DNA of 52,606 nucleotides from the NCBI GenBank assembly GCA_023159155.1, contig JAJNNX010000097.1:1-52606 (forward strand). The letters run 5' to 3'. This DNA is from Ustulina deusta (lineage: Eukaryota > Ascomycota > Sordariomycetes > Xylariales > Xylariaceae). Made by a program: the position numbers and the translations under genes. Of the stretch, positions 9,463 through 21,335 are shown piece by piece. Position 1 is the stretch's first letter. Every line of letters begins with the position of its first letter. Below the pieces are notes generated by a model that did not search any database, was not told the DNA's origin, and saw only the letters and a program-made list of their open reading frames with translations.

Positions 9463-12400
9463 TCAATCCCTCGGGCTTACTTTGTCTGCCGCAAAGTTGC
9501 GAGACAAAAAAGCCGCGTCAAACTCTCTAACCATGTCCGGCACGTCTCGTTTGAGTGACTTCCTCGGTTCCCACGTATCGTTCTCTGGCCCGTGGTTCTC
9601 CCAGCGTACTAGGTATTCTATGGCCGGGCGACCTCTCCGCCCCTTCCGCCTCAAACGGCGATCCAAGAAACACTGGACGTTCCAAAACGCCTTACCGTTC
9701 ACTATATAATCCGGTACGCGTTGGACTTTATCCGGTTCGGACGTTGCCGCGTTGGTCTCGACGGTGTCCACTACAAGACTTGCCTCTCCAGGCGTGTTCA
9801 TAGCTGCCTGCCAGCCTTCCGGTGACTCCTCTCGTATAGCTGGGTCGATGTACTCCATCGGAACCGTACAGGGCAAGGGATAGAGCATAGGAGACCGATT
9901 GCTCTGCGCTAAGGGCGCCGGAGACGCCGGGCCCAGTAGTGCACTATGTGTCAAGGCTGGCTGTGGCGGGGTTCCTACATCTCTCCATGCTGGGGATTCT
10001 GAACTCCCCATTGACACCGGAACGCTGATATCGATAAGAGGGTCAATGAAGACATTACAAGACTCAAAAGGCGACCAACTAGTGTCGGGGTCTGTTAGGT
10101 CGGACAAGGAGTCATTTAGGGAAGGGTATTCTGAGACGGCTAGGTCCTCGACTAGCATAGGAAGGGAGGCGGTCGTTATAACACGAGAATAGTCCTTTAT
10201 ATGTGTCGGCCGGGGTAGAAATAGGCGACATCCATGGGTTCTCTTCGAGCTCTAGGAAAGTTAAGTGGTCCTGAGATGGAATGCATGGTTCCTCCGAGCC
10301 AAAAGCGGCTTGGAAATGCCCCAGGTTCTCCAGCACCTCATGGGAGCAGGCTAAAGAGCCGCCGCCAGCGCGTTCGGGATGATCCTCCAGATGTTCGCAC
10401 CACGCGTCTATCGTAACCTTGGGCCTCATATCGTAATCGTGGACAAACTTTGCGTGGTTTTTAAATTGCAACTCATTTTCTAGCATAATCCCCTTGGTTT
10501 TACAGCCCGGATCGGGACAAGGGACGGCGTCGGTGGGGCGTCGCTCGAGATGTCGGTCTTCGCAGTTCCACCTATTCGCTTTCCGTGTGAAGCGTCTTCC
10601 ACAGAAGAAACATTTATGCGGCTCGGGCGCTGGCTTCCGTGCAGCTGAGGGCGTATTCGTCCCACTCCCGCCTAGCATGGCCGCGTCGGAGGGTCGGGCC
10701 GTGTCGACTTCGCTGTACGGCGGAGGGGGTTCTTGAACCCTGGCGGTGCCCGGACGCATCGGCGCCGCAGGGCTTACCGGGTTTTGTATCATCGATACAT
10801 ACCGTGGCTTCGGCGCGATGGTTCGGCCATGAATTGGGGGCTCGAGCCCGGCTTGCGGTGCTTCGACTTGCTTTGTAATTTCCGTCGAAGGCATTCGCAG
10901 GACCCCTTGGTCCTGCGAAGGGGCGGGCTCCTTGGGCTCGATCTTCCAGGCATAATCAATCCAGGCGTTGATTGCGTCGACCTTTCTTTGCACGATCTCG
11001 ATTTCCGGGAGATCTTCGTCTAATTCGCCGAGGATTTCGGCGAGGAGCCTCCGTTCTGGCAGGCTGAAGAGGACCTTCTGCAGTGGCTGCTGGGGTCCAT
11101 GGATACCGCGCAACTGTCTGTCGAGTTCTGTGTTATTCCTTTTCTTAAAGTGGTCCTTGCGAAGGAGATCCGCCGCCTTTCTGCGCCGCCGCTGTCTTGC
11201 CGCTCTTAGTTCGTTCGCTTTCCGATCGCGCATCTTTCGGTCGGCACCTGTGGCCTTCGTAGACTTTCCATACTTAGCGTGCAGCGCGGCTTCCAGTGCT
11301 GACCATTCTATTTCCAGTCGGCGAATCGTGCTGTCGGGGCCGATGATACGCATCTCTTCGTCTGACACCCCCATTGGCGCATTCTCGTCGTACTGGATGC
11401 CAAGGTGGTTGAGGATGTCTAGGTAGGGAGACTCGGTGCCACGGCCTAAGCCAGCATCCTGGGACATAGCATTCCTCATGGCATTAGCGTAGTGCCTTTG
11501 ATACACAGCGCTATTGGGACGGTGGCGTGCCCCCTGGTCACGAATCGACTCACGGTAGTTCTCTTGTCTTATGTTAGAGACTGTCGCATAATCGCAGAGG
11601 AGACTTACTATCGAGAATTTCCAAGTTCCCTCGCCGATAGACATAGGATTGGAACCGATCAGGGAAGCCCCCCCTTTCCAAGGGTTTCCGAGTTGTTGTC
11701 AAACGATTTCGCCCCTAACGGTTCATCTGACTTTATAGGGCCTTCGACAGACTCGACAGTCTTCCGGAATACCGGCTTGTGCCAAAACTCCTTCTTCCAA
11801 GGTATGTGCACAGCGGGCATGCTGATCTTAGTGTTAAAGTAAGGCCCGGCACATGTGTCGTAACCAGACAAGTCGACGACCCCTTCCGATATCGCCTTAG
11901 CGAGGAGCTTAGAAATTGGGCAGAGAAGGGGGAGCTTCTCTTCGACAAAAGGGAACCAAGTAGGCACTATCTCCTTGTTATGGCCTTTGTGGAAACGTAG
12001 AAGGACCTGCATCGCGAGATAGTCTCGGCTGCCATTACGCATCGGGTCGTGCAAGATCCAGAGATCGATGTCTTCCCAGCAGAGGACCTTGTACTGCGAC
12101 TCTGTCCTCTCATCCACCCCGCCGCACACCCAGCATTCCTTAGGGCGTGGTAGGATATAAGGGTCTGGTTCACCAACGTCGGTGTAGGCATCGGATTCTT
12201 CGTCGTATTCCTTGATCTTTTGCTTCTTATTTTTAGGTTGGGCATACACCAACTCGTGCCGCCGACAACCCGTCCACATAAGAAAGTCGCGAATGAGCGA
12301 ATCATCGAGCCGGTCGAGTCCGATCTTAAAGGTCGTCTTCTTATCTCGGACCCAGCGGAAGTGTGCGAGATATGTGAACCCAGAGGGGTCCAGGACTTTT

Positions 12401-12885
12401 CTTGTGCTTCGGCTCCTGACGGAGCCCAAATAGACGTGCATGTTCGAGCTTGGCTACGGCCACGAAATGGTCTCGAAGTCGCGATTCGAGATGCTCACCG
12501 TATACTTCCGATAAATCGCCGATAGCTGTCCGCAAGTACAGGCGAATCGTACTCAAGGCGCCGATCTTGGACTTCTCCCTTCGCATTAAATACCGTGCAA
12601 ATGCTTCGGCAAGACCCCTGTTGTCCCAACTCAGCGTCTTGACAAGCGGCTTCCAGGCTGGTGCGCCTGGCAACGCTTCGCAGAACGCGCTCCATCGTCG
12701 TGTACCATCAATAATGTTCACCTTCGTGTTATCAGCGCGGTTGGGTGGAAGAGGGCGTCGCTTATTCCTCGGTCCCAGAAATACTGAAGTTCCTCAGCTG
12801 TAAGTGATGGTGGGGCTTCTGGTACTTCCAGCTCCGCAAGCTGCCCTCGGATTCGCTCAATCTGACCAAGGTCCAAGGCCGCCAT
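9463..12885 (-). CDS. DUF3435-type tyrosine recombinase (Starship-captain-like) with zinc finger and C-terminal chromodomain
   Basis: DUF3435 proteins are Crypton-related tyrosine recombinases; some drive movement of giant Starship elements. From ATG 12885 the protein would be about 1125 aa. In order: an N-terminal SAM-like region (STIRLYLRTAIG); box I Arg in WTGCRRHELV (about 12250-12290); the Lys of LRFHKG; PLLCPISKLLAKAI; the YVYRRG box (about 11625-11650); then ARHRPNS and the candidate nucleophile Tyr in VYQRHY (about 11489-11506). A 46-nt intron (GTAAGT to ACAAG) occupies 11563-11608. An Arg-rich helical region, a C2H2-like finger (CFFC plus a second CPDPGC/HAKFVH unit, near 10450-10620) and a chromodomain (EYLVRW, NDTWEP; about 9490-9700) follow. 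Four frameshifts interrupt this copy, near 12763, 12397, 11668 and 10196, all in or beside short homopolymers; the right arm has other ones. The chromodomain frame could instead be a separate gene starting at ATG 10158. Confidence 0.75.
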
Positions 12886-13053
12886 CGGATTCGAAATAAG
12901 TAAAACAGTGCGACACAGTCCCTTAGACTGTTAGCCATTCCACAAGCCGAGTACACAGCGTTGTAACCACTGAGAACAAGTCGACACTGTCCACTGGAAT
13001 AACAATACAGCCTTTTTGCAAGAATGGGCGGAAAGAATACGTCTCAAGTTGAT

Positions 13054-13515
13054 CTAATGGAAATAACTAAAGACACAAGAAATAGAGCAGCGTAACCGAC
13101 CTAAATACATTTTTCCTTCTTGCGTCTTGTTCTCCAGCTGCTGGTCGCCTGAGCCCCGGATCCAGGGCTTCTCATCAGCACTGCTTGAAGCTGTGCCGCC
13201 CGCTGTGACATGTTTGCTGAACGTACTGTGAACTTCGAGAAGTACATATGCCCCGCCTAAAATGTACTTGTCGGGGGCGTTTTGGGGTTCCAGAAATGGC
13301 GGGTCAGGGCTGCCATTTTCGGCAGGCCAAACCTCGACACGGGAACTTTAGGTGAAATGTTCTGTTGCGGTTTCTGCCGCATTTGCTGACTTGGACCATT
13401 GCTCTGCCCCAGACTGTTCTCCCGCCAACTCCACATATTCCCCTCCCTCCCAAGCAGGCGACGGCTTAGTCGCGCAGCGCAACAAACGCGGCGGTCCATT
13501 GTCCCTGGCTGTCAT
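13054..13515 (-). pseudogene. Gene H: possible small gene with one internal stop (154 codons)
   Basis: From ATG 13515 to TAG 13054-13056 one frame stays open apart from a TAA at 13348-13350 (codon 56). The two halves look protein-like (WEGGEYVELAGEQSGAEQW before, EVWPAENGSPDPPFLEPQN after) and no family is recognised. It ends about 170 bases before the recombinase start, on the same strand. It could be a dead gene, a sequencing error at the TAA, or chance. A plus-strand frame on the same bases is the competitor. Confidence 0.28.
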
Positions 13516-13940
13516 CGTCCTTTTTCTGTCGGCAGCGATATCGTTATGTGTGCTAAGTTGACTACGTAGGCCATGCTGGATTTCGCTAGATTCGACTTGC
13601 TGCCATGGATTTTAACTTGGGCATCCTGCCGCCAGCAAGTTTCAAGCTTTCATTTTTGGCGAGATCTTACCGAACTGTCTGGCTTGTATATAAAAGGGTC
13701 CACGCCTCTCCGGCCTTTTTAGTGACCAGCCAGGGTCCTTGGACGAATGCCATGGCAATCCTTTCCTAAGTGATATGGTTGCTACGGTGCACTATATGTC
13801 GCGACCGGTCCAAATGCACATTTTAGGCTAGTAGATTTTTAAAATCCAGCGTACAAGTATCAAGCACTGCCGAACACCTAACAATATACATATATAAAGC
13901 GTGCGCTAGGTTTTATTTATCTCAGGAACCTCAGCCCAGA
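13516..13940 (+). promoter_or_regulatory. Promoter region of gene G with two TATA boxes
   Basis: A TATATAAAAGG box lies at 13687-13697 and a TATATAAA box at 13891-13898, the latter 43 bases before the gene G ATG. The first box is followed only by a nine-codon frame, so it may serve a longer leader of gene G or a non-coding transcript. Confidence 0.45.
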
Positions 13941-14371
13941 ATGGTCCTTGCGTTTGTACTTCCCCAGCCACACCACCCCCCTACCCAGCAGAGCTATAAC
14001 GTTTTGCTTCCAGCGCTGGCAACTGCCTGGGCTCTTTTGCACCCATCACCATCCGCAAAATTATGGCAGCATGAAAGGAATGTCCGGCTGTATTATATGT
14101 ACCGTTCTGTTACAACAAGTGGGACGCCCAGCATGCCAGAGGAGCCTCGATCTCTTGCTTATGTACTCCTAGAGCTGAAAAAGAATCCCAGTGTCGTAGG
14201 GAGCATACGTCATTCGATGTTGATGAAATGTCCCATGACTTATTATTGGTTCTCTCCGGCAGGCGATATTCGAAATCATCGTTCCTTGTTCTCTATACCT
14301 GTGCCAATCTAGTGTGTGCTGTAGCAGAGCTATTCACTTTGCTGGACGTTCTGAGTCGTGCTCGAGTCTAG
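13941..14371 (+). CDS. Gene G: uncharacterised protein, frameshifted in this copy
   Basis: ATG at 13941. This copy has five A's after GAGCTG (about 14176-14180) where the right arm has six. Here the frame ends after 123 codons at 14312, whereas the right-arm reading continues to the TAG at 14369-14371 (143 aa). No family recognised. See the copy at 38238-38669. Confidence 0.45.
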
Positions 14372-15001
14372 TGGCAAAGCTCAAACTCGTATGCGCACGT
14401 CATCCACCTGCATAAATAGTACAGTATTTTGGGTAGAGAGGTTAGGGCGGATTACTTACTCTCGCCGATATTCGGCTAACGCGCTCGCCATCGACAAGGT
14501 CGATTATAGTAAAATGAAGACAGGTTACCTTTGTTTTTAATAAAGGATTCCTTAGCCTGGGAAACCCGACCGAGAGGTCAATCCATAAAATCATTGTAGG
14601 TGCTAGATGCTACGAGTAGATACGGTGCCTAGATGTAGCTTGCTGTGGGTTGTTGTAAGACGCTGCGTTCTATAGCTGATTCGAGATGATCTTTTCGTTC
14701 TGCCGATCCTGGCAATGGACTCCAAACTAGAAGAAGCACTTTATTCAAGGAATAGTTCGCAGCTATCACAAATGCACGAGGGGCTAACTAAGATGACAAG
14801 GAAAGGAACTCAGCAAAGACAATAAGTGGCCCTGCGGTTTCTGACTGTTAAGATCGATGCGGCACAAATCTATCTTACGAGCAGTTATCACTAAGAAATT
14901 TCGTCTCGATATATTCTTTCCGACCTTCAAATCTCGTTCTAAAGCAACATGCCATTAGCCAATCTTCAGGAGAGAACTGCCTTAACACCACTAGACACCC
15001 A
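14372..15001. other. Spacer between convergent gene G and the HET gene
   Basis: 630 bases between two 3' ends. No frame with an ATG, no repeat and no RNA gene that I can support. Confidence 0.5.
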
Positions 15002-17658
15002 TCAGCGAGCTCCAATCTCCATCCACTCAAATGGCTTGTCTAGAGACCTCCATTTAGCTTGTGCTTTTCAAGGGGAACCAGCCCCATCTGCTCCTCCTCG
15101 GAAGATCCGCAACGCTCGGCATTCATATCTTTCGGCTGTATCCAAATACCCGTGATGGTTGAATTTGAGTGTGGATTTGGCTCCGTAGACGCGTCATCTG
15201 GAGTAGAGACCTCAATCATAATCTTCCGACATCGTAGCCACGAGTTCTTGTTCGGCGGGACGAGATAGAAGTTTTGCAGTCGCGTGCCCGCAATCCTTTC
15301 CCTTGAGAGGACCCAACCGCGGCGGCTGTTTATTTCCGCCCGTATCAAGGACGAGGTGCAGTTCAGCACTTACTGCATCATCACTATCTATTCCAATGAT
15401 GTAGCAAACGACATCGAAGACCGTATTTAAAGCGAGTTCCCAATCCTCACCTTCGGCAACTGTATCAAAGGCTGACACATCTGTCATAATCGATAGGAGG
15501 AGCTTATTTAAGCCACGCCCAAGGTCCAAATAGTTCATGGAGGCATGACGAATCACAGGCGTCACGAGCTGCAATAGAAATGTGAGGTTGCTTCTCCGAA
15601 GCCCAAGACCGCCATGATTTGTTGGCCATGAAAACTTTTCCTCTAAAAACGCCATAAAGCTCGGCTGAGCATATTCTGTGAGCCGTACTAGAGCGGGTGA
15701 GGCCAAGCGCTCATAGCAGCAACGATGAAGTCGTGCGCTTCTTTCGTATACTCCCCATCTTGGAAGTCCATAATTCGAGATTGTCCCGGAATTGGGTATT
15801 CCATGACAAACTTGGTTGGGTTTTCCGACGTGACTACAATATGTTTATCGTACCTAGCCCACTCGGTGACAGGGGCGTAGACTGATGTGGACGTGTACCT
15901 GGTTGTGCTTGAGAGGTATCGTGAGGGCGACCAGGCCAGCGGACTCATGCCTTCCGGGCTATTGGATGGGAGGAGCCCCGAGGGTAAACTCGTCAATGGA
16001 CTTACGCCCCAGTTTTCCCGGAGCTGAGAAAGGGCGTCATCTAGGAGCCTTTCGAGACTCATGTTCTTGCTATCTTCTGGAATTTTGTACAAGGGACAAT
16101 CGACCCAGACTGCCAACACAAGATCGCGGGGCTTTGTGAGGTCTCTAAAAGAGCTCGAGAGCGTTCCTAGCATAGTTAGGAATTGAGAAAGTTTTTGACG
16201 GTTGGTCATGTGAGGTTTCGCGAGCCTTTTTAATTACCCTCCCAGCTAGAAACTTGTCAAGCGTTTGCCTCGAGCCGGCCGCGGCTCCAGTATCATGGCC
16301 GGACAGCATAAACCAGTCTGACATCGCTCGCTCGGCGATAATGCGTGTAGACATGGCCTTGCTAAGCATCTGTTGATTGAAAATAATTCTTTGAGTATCT
16401 CGACAGATGATGCAAACATTACCCTCATCAACTTGATCCCGAAAGAGCGATGGAGGGTCGGCTAGCGTTTGCGCTTCCTTGTTCCATCTAGAACAAACGC
16501 CACGGCCAAGCCCATTGCCAAGTTTTTTCCGAATCGGCAAAAGGTCATCTTCTTGACGCTCCCAATCCAATCTGACACAGACGTTCAAGTGACGAAAGGA
16601 AGACAGGTCCAGCGTCGAGTGGAGGTGTTCGCCTATTTCGAAGTGGTCCCAAGACCTATGTTTAATAGCCGCTCTGAAGCCAGCTTTCAGAGCGGAAAAG
16701 CGGTATTCAAATAATGACCGAAAGCCCAGAAATCCTACCGTGATAGCGGGACAGGGCAGTATGTCCTCAGACGTCCACTCGGCACGGATTTCATGGGCAT
16801 AGTATAGCTCCTGTCGCGGCCAGAGTCGCCGGAAGTATTGAGCACAACCAAGCGTATTGAAACAGGATCTGTGGCGATTCAAACTGTCGTCTCTGAACTC
16901 CATATTCAATCCAGTCAAATAGTCTTGATTCGGAGAATGTTGGTTGGTGATTTCGCTGTAATCTACCATGCACCTGCATTTGGCTCCCGGTAAGATCGCC
17001 ACAACTGGCAACGTGCGGTAGATAACCGGGACCATGTTGAGAGTTTTCCTGACTTTTTCATCTTCGCCTTGTTCGCCAGATAGCTGGTCTATCCAGCAGT
17101 AGTACGGCCCATCCTGGTCGTTTGTGCCATTGCAAATGCGATCCAGCGTTTTGACGAAACTCGCATTATGGTCACTTTCAGCCCATTCGTCACCCAGCCT
17201 GATCTTCATGAAATCGTCTGCATTAATTTTCGATCGGCAGGCATCTTTTCATGTCCAATCACACGCTTAGGTATATTTGTCTCCGTCTTTGTCTCACCAC
17301 TCTGATTATCGTATACCTCCTCTTTCCTCCACCCCCAATGGCCCCACGTGTATGAGATGACTTTGACTTTGTCATGATCCACAATTTTAGGGACGTCTTC
17401 GATCTTCGGGCGCTCTTCGCTCTCCTTGGCGAAATTTTGTTGTTTGGGGAGTTTACCATCTTCTTCGTTTGAGGTCTTCGCTATGTCGAGATAAGCTCGC
17501 TCGACCTCCAAATGTTCTTTCCCATTGATCAATGAGTTGTATTCGTCGCGGGGGCTTCCATCTTCGTTACGGGTGGTTTCGTCTTCGCCGTTGGTGATCG
17601 CCTCTACGAATTTCTGGCAGTAGCATAACTTGAAACGCAGTACCCGAACTCGGGGCAT
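15002..17658 (-). CDS. HET-domain protein (frameshifted copy)
   Basis: Mirror of the better copy at 34951-37609, where the protein is described. Relative to it, this copy has one-base changes near 17227 (one A missing), 16216 (one extra), 15695 (one missing), 15309 (one extra) and 15043 (one missing), each shifting the frame. In contrast, at 16523-16528 this copy has six A's (read on the minus strand) and keeps the frame where the right arm has seven and loses it. Neither copy alone encodes the full protein. Confidence 0.75.
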
Positions 17659-18636
17659 CCTGGGGGCATAGGGCAGGGCGAAACAGGTATTTGTGGTGGT
17701 TTTGTTTTCGATAGTAAGTGAGGATCTGGCTAAGTGAAGAGCTGAGGCACTCTAGTAGTGCACAGAGAAGGATAAAAAGACAGAGACCAAGAGCGACGAC
17801 CAAAAAGGTCCAATATATATGTGTGAGGGAAGAATTGCTCCAGCGGTGACAAATAAAAGACGAGTGGTCCAACTGTAATGCTTTTTGCTCGAAGAGAGGA
17901 TGATTCTATACGTCGATTGAGGCAGAAGCAGTCGTGTGATAAGATAGGTCAGCAGTCTTTTCAAGGAGTTGCAAAGATAGTTCGAAAGGAGAAAGCCTAC
18001 AAGCAAGAAGGCAGCTGAACTTTTGATGTGGGAGAAGCTGTTGGAGTAGAGCAGCACCTGGTTGATTTTAAGCCTATGAACAAGGAATATAAGCGAAGAC
18101 ACGCTTTGAATGGTTAGGCAGCAAACATACTGTACTGGCTTATGGCTACGCGTCTTCATTCGATCTTGTGCATGTATTGTTTTATGTTGATAATGCTTTT
18201 GCACTTTGGGGTACTACCACAGCAGTCTTGGCCGACTCTTGCGCCTCAGTCTTTTTTACATTACGACACCATGATACGATGGCAGACGCGTGAACCAATG
18301 ACTATGCACCTGAAGCTGCCGGAGGATGACTGGCGTGTAGCACAGCAGCGGTACTGCTTGAATCCGAGCCTATTGATGCCAAATTACGAGGACTCACTGT
18401 ATACACCAAAGCACTCTTGCCAGGTCTCGTACGTTCCAAAAGTTGGCCTCGATGTCATGTGGAGATAAAGCAGCCATGCAATTACAAGAGTTTCGTATTC
18501 ATACCTAATCGATATCGGGCCTCGCAGTTCCACCTAAGCTTCATCTTAAGCATCCCAAGAGCCGTGAAATATACCCCCCAATGCATCCAGAGGCACTCAT
18601 AGTGTCCATCAACTGAGTGACCACAATCCACACCAG
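17659..18636. promoter_or_regulatory. Divergent intergenic region between HET gene and membrane protein gene D
   Basis: These 978 bases separate two genes transcribed outward, so both promoters must lie here. Several frames of 60-150 codons cross it but are low in complexity and unsupported; they are probably leader sequence. No defined operator seen. Confidence 0.5.
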
Positions 18637-20351
18637 ATGGCATCATCTTCACTACCTGGGCTATTTTTCGCCCGTCACAAGCGCTTCTTCGTTTAATACT
18701 AATAGTTCTGGTCAGAGCACCCCAAATCTTGCAACTGGATGGTCTAATCCGTCCAACGTTGGCCCCATTCTTTTCATCATCGCCGGTGACATAGTCCATA
18801 AAGCTTTGGCACAGGGTACTGCTACCCGCTTCACCCTGTTTCGCTTCACCCCTATCTGTTTCTCTTTCGGTATCGTCACATATGTCTTCACTGCACTTGT
18901 CGGCGTTCTGGGAGAAGGTCGCCTGCTCCCGCAGCCAGACTACCCCGCTCGCGTTTTCAATCTTAAATACGGCTATGCTCGACAGAATAAGAACTGGCTC
19001 GTCGGGCGGCTTCTTCGCGATTTGGAGACAAAGGCAGAGCAAGACAATCCCTTAACTGGAATGGCGGGACTTCGGATCACCATCTGGAAAGTCCCTTCTG
19101 ACCTCGAAGACAAGAGGTCTCCCAGCCCTAAGGAGCCGAGCCTTTCTAGACCGCCAGTATACAGCAAGGAACTTCTTTTCGCCATTTGTTGCATCCTCCT
19201 ACAAATTACCATAGCTTCCATCCCAGGAATTTGCCAACAAGAGTGGGATACATTGGCCATCACGGCAGCAGGCACTCTTCTCGTTCAATCGATCGGCTGG
19301 TTGCCGCAATGGGCCGCCGAAAAATCCTCTAACAGACCTGCAAAGGATATTTACGCCATCACGCGAGGAAACGGCCACAGGGACATTGTTGTCATCCTGC
19401 CATCTAATAAACACATGAATCTAGAAGAACTCGCAACTTCGGAGTCACCGCGTCAAGCTCGTCCGTGGCAGAAACTGACAGGTTTCGGCTTCCTCGCCAG
19501 GTCAGTACGCTAGAGTCTCCTATACTTTATTTTGGCTTTTTTCTTGTTTAGGGGTGTTATATGCCTAATATAAGCTGTCTGTCCACGTTTCTTTGCCAAG
19601 CTTCCGAGATGCTTGGTATTGTCCACTATGTATAGCGAATACTGACCCTAGATTCTTAAATAGGCGCCCTCAAGAACCTCCAGCTGAGAACGAAACAGAA
19701 ACCCAAGTAAGGGTAATATTTGGACATCCTGCGGGATTTTTCATCACACGGATAGTACTTGTCGTTGCGTCCGTCCTGTCCATCCCCTTTCTCATCCAGC
19801 TCGCAATGCCACGAAGACAGAACTGGTATATTATTGCGGTGGGAAGCATCGGTGCGGTTCAGAATGCGATTCTAGCTGCCGCGAAAAAAGATCCCAAACG
19901 CTACGATTTGCCCCTGGAGATAGAAGCCTGCATTATAGAGAAGAAAGTCATGGACGCACTCAAGAAGTTCCATATGAGCTATCCTGGTGGCAAGGCGCTC
20001 AGAGACGAGTTTTTCTCGAGTACCCTCTGGCCTGACGAACAGGACTGGTGGGATACAACGCCGGGGGGCAAAGGCAAGGGCAAAGTCAAGAAAGGAGACG
20101 AGTTGCCCAAGAGGGACGGCCAGGGCGAAAGCAGCCAAGGAGTTGAACCGCCGAGGGGCGATGGCCAGAATGAAAACAATGAAGGAGATGATGGTCCTCC
20201 GAAGGGGAAGAAGGGAAAAGAGAAAGAAGTTAGCAACCCTCTAGAGGGACAGAAGGAAGGAGGTTCTATCCCTCTAGAAGAGCTCGGAAACATCAATGAC
20301 ATTGCCACAGGGAGTTCCTCATCAATAGCAGGAGAGGACGAGGCAAAGTAG
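18637..20351 (+). CDS. Gene D: multi-pass membrane protein (frameshifted copy)
   Basis: Mirror of the intact copy at 32259-33972. ATG at 18637. Five T's at about 18662-18666, where the right arm has four, shift the frame after nine codons; otherwise exon 1 continues to 19500, a 100-nt intron covers 19501-19600 and exon 2 ends at TAG 19601-20351. Confidence 0.7.
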
Positions 20352-20587
20352 GCTCCCAGTCAGCGTAAAGTACCCGAAAAAATAAACAGGAAATAAATAT
20401 GCTAGTAGAAGTGAGGTTATAAAGTATTGAGTTATTGGCGAATCAAATTGTTAATATGATCGGATTAATAGATCCACTAACTTCTATTAATACCTGTATT
20501 AAAAAGCACTGTGCTAGCCCTAAGCAATAAATACTAGCCTATATAAATAATAAAACAAATACTATGCACCTTAATTAAATAGCTTAG

Positions 20588-21025
20588 TTAGGTTTTTTTA
20601 TAACCAAGGTTATCCTGCTCTTGTTCACCAGATAGTACATCCGCGAGAACGGCCCAGAATTGGCCAAGGGTTGGCCCGTATCTAGTTGCTAGATCTGTCT
20701 CGACAAGCGCCGGTAGGTCAGCGGGGGCTGGCTGGACTAAGGCCAGCAAGGCCTTGTTTGAGCTGACCAAATCATGGTTAAATACCGACTGGTCTGCCAA
20801 GCTTGGGAGGATGCGTGCATTTGTGGCCTCAACAACGACTCGGAATGCAAACAGCTCGTCGGCGCCCCAGGAACTAGCAGCGGGGAGTCTTTTAGGCAAC
20901 TGATTGAGGTGCGGCGCACCAGTCAGCGCATGCTTGCTCGTGACAGACGTGAAGTAAGGCATCGTGTAATAGCACGCATCTGAATAATGCTTGAATCTAG
21001 CAGCACCAGAAAGCAACAAGCGCAT
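20588..21025 (-). CDS. Gene C: uncharacterised protein (about 145 aa), left copy
   Basis: Mirror of 31585-32022 with the same coding sequence; see that entry. Its 3' end abuts an AT-rich spacer of 236 bases shared with gene D, which converges on it. Confidence 0.5.
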   Translation of the reverse strand: MRLLLSGAARFKHYSDACYYTMPYFTSVTSKHALTGAPHLNQLPKRLPAASSWGADELFAFRVVVEATNARILPSLADQSVFNHDLVSSNKALLALVQPAPADLPALVETDLATRYGPTLGQFWAVLADVLSGEQEQDNLGYKKT

Positions 21026-21335
21026 GTGGGCAGAGAATGCCAAAGTGTTACTTGCGTAAGCGCGATCGTGGTCCGCGTTCACGTTGTTTTACCACTTACT
21101 GTACTCTTGGTTCGCTCAGCGCCACTTATTCCCATGCATGAGCGGACCCCGAGCCAATCTCCTCACAGCCGTACGTGTTGGTGCTAGGATTGTGGCGTGT
21201 CGCTTGCCTCGGCAATATGGATCTGTCCTGCGACGATGCGACTGCATCGCATTTGAAGTCTACGTCTCCAGAATGTCACGATGCAAATTATCAAGATATA
21301 TACATAAAGCCGTGGGTTGTCCACACGGGACCTCA
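21026..21335. other. Spacer between genes B and C
   Basis: 310 bases between the end of gene B and the first ATG of gene C. It may contain a 5' exon of C that I could not place. Confidence 0.4.
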
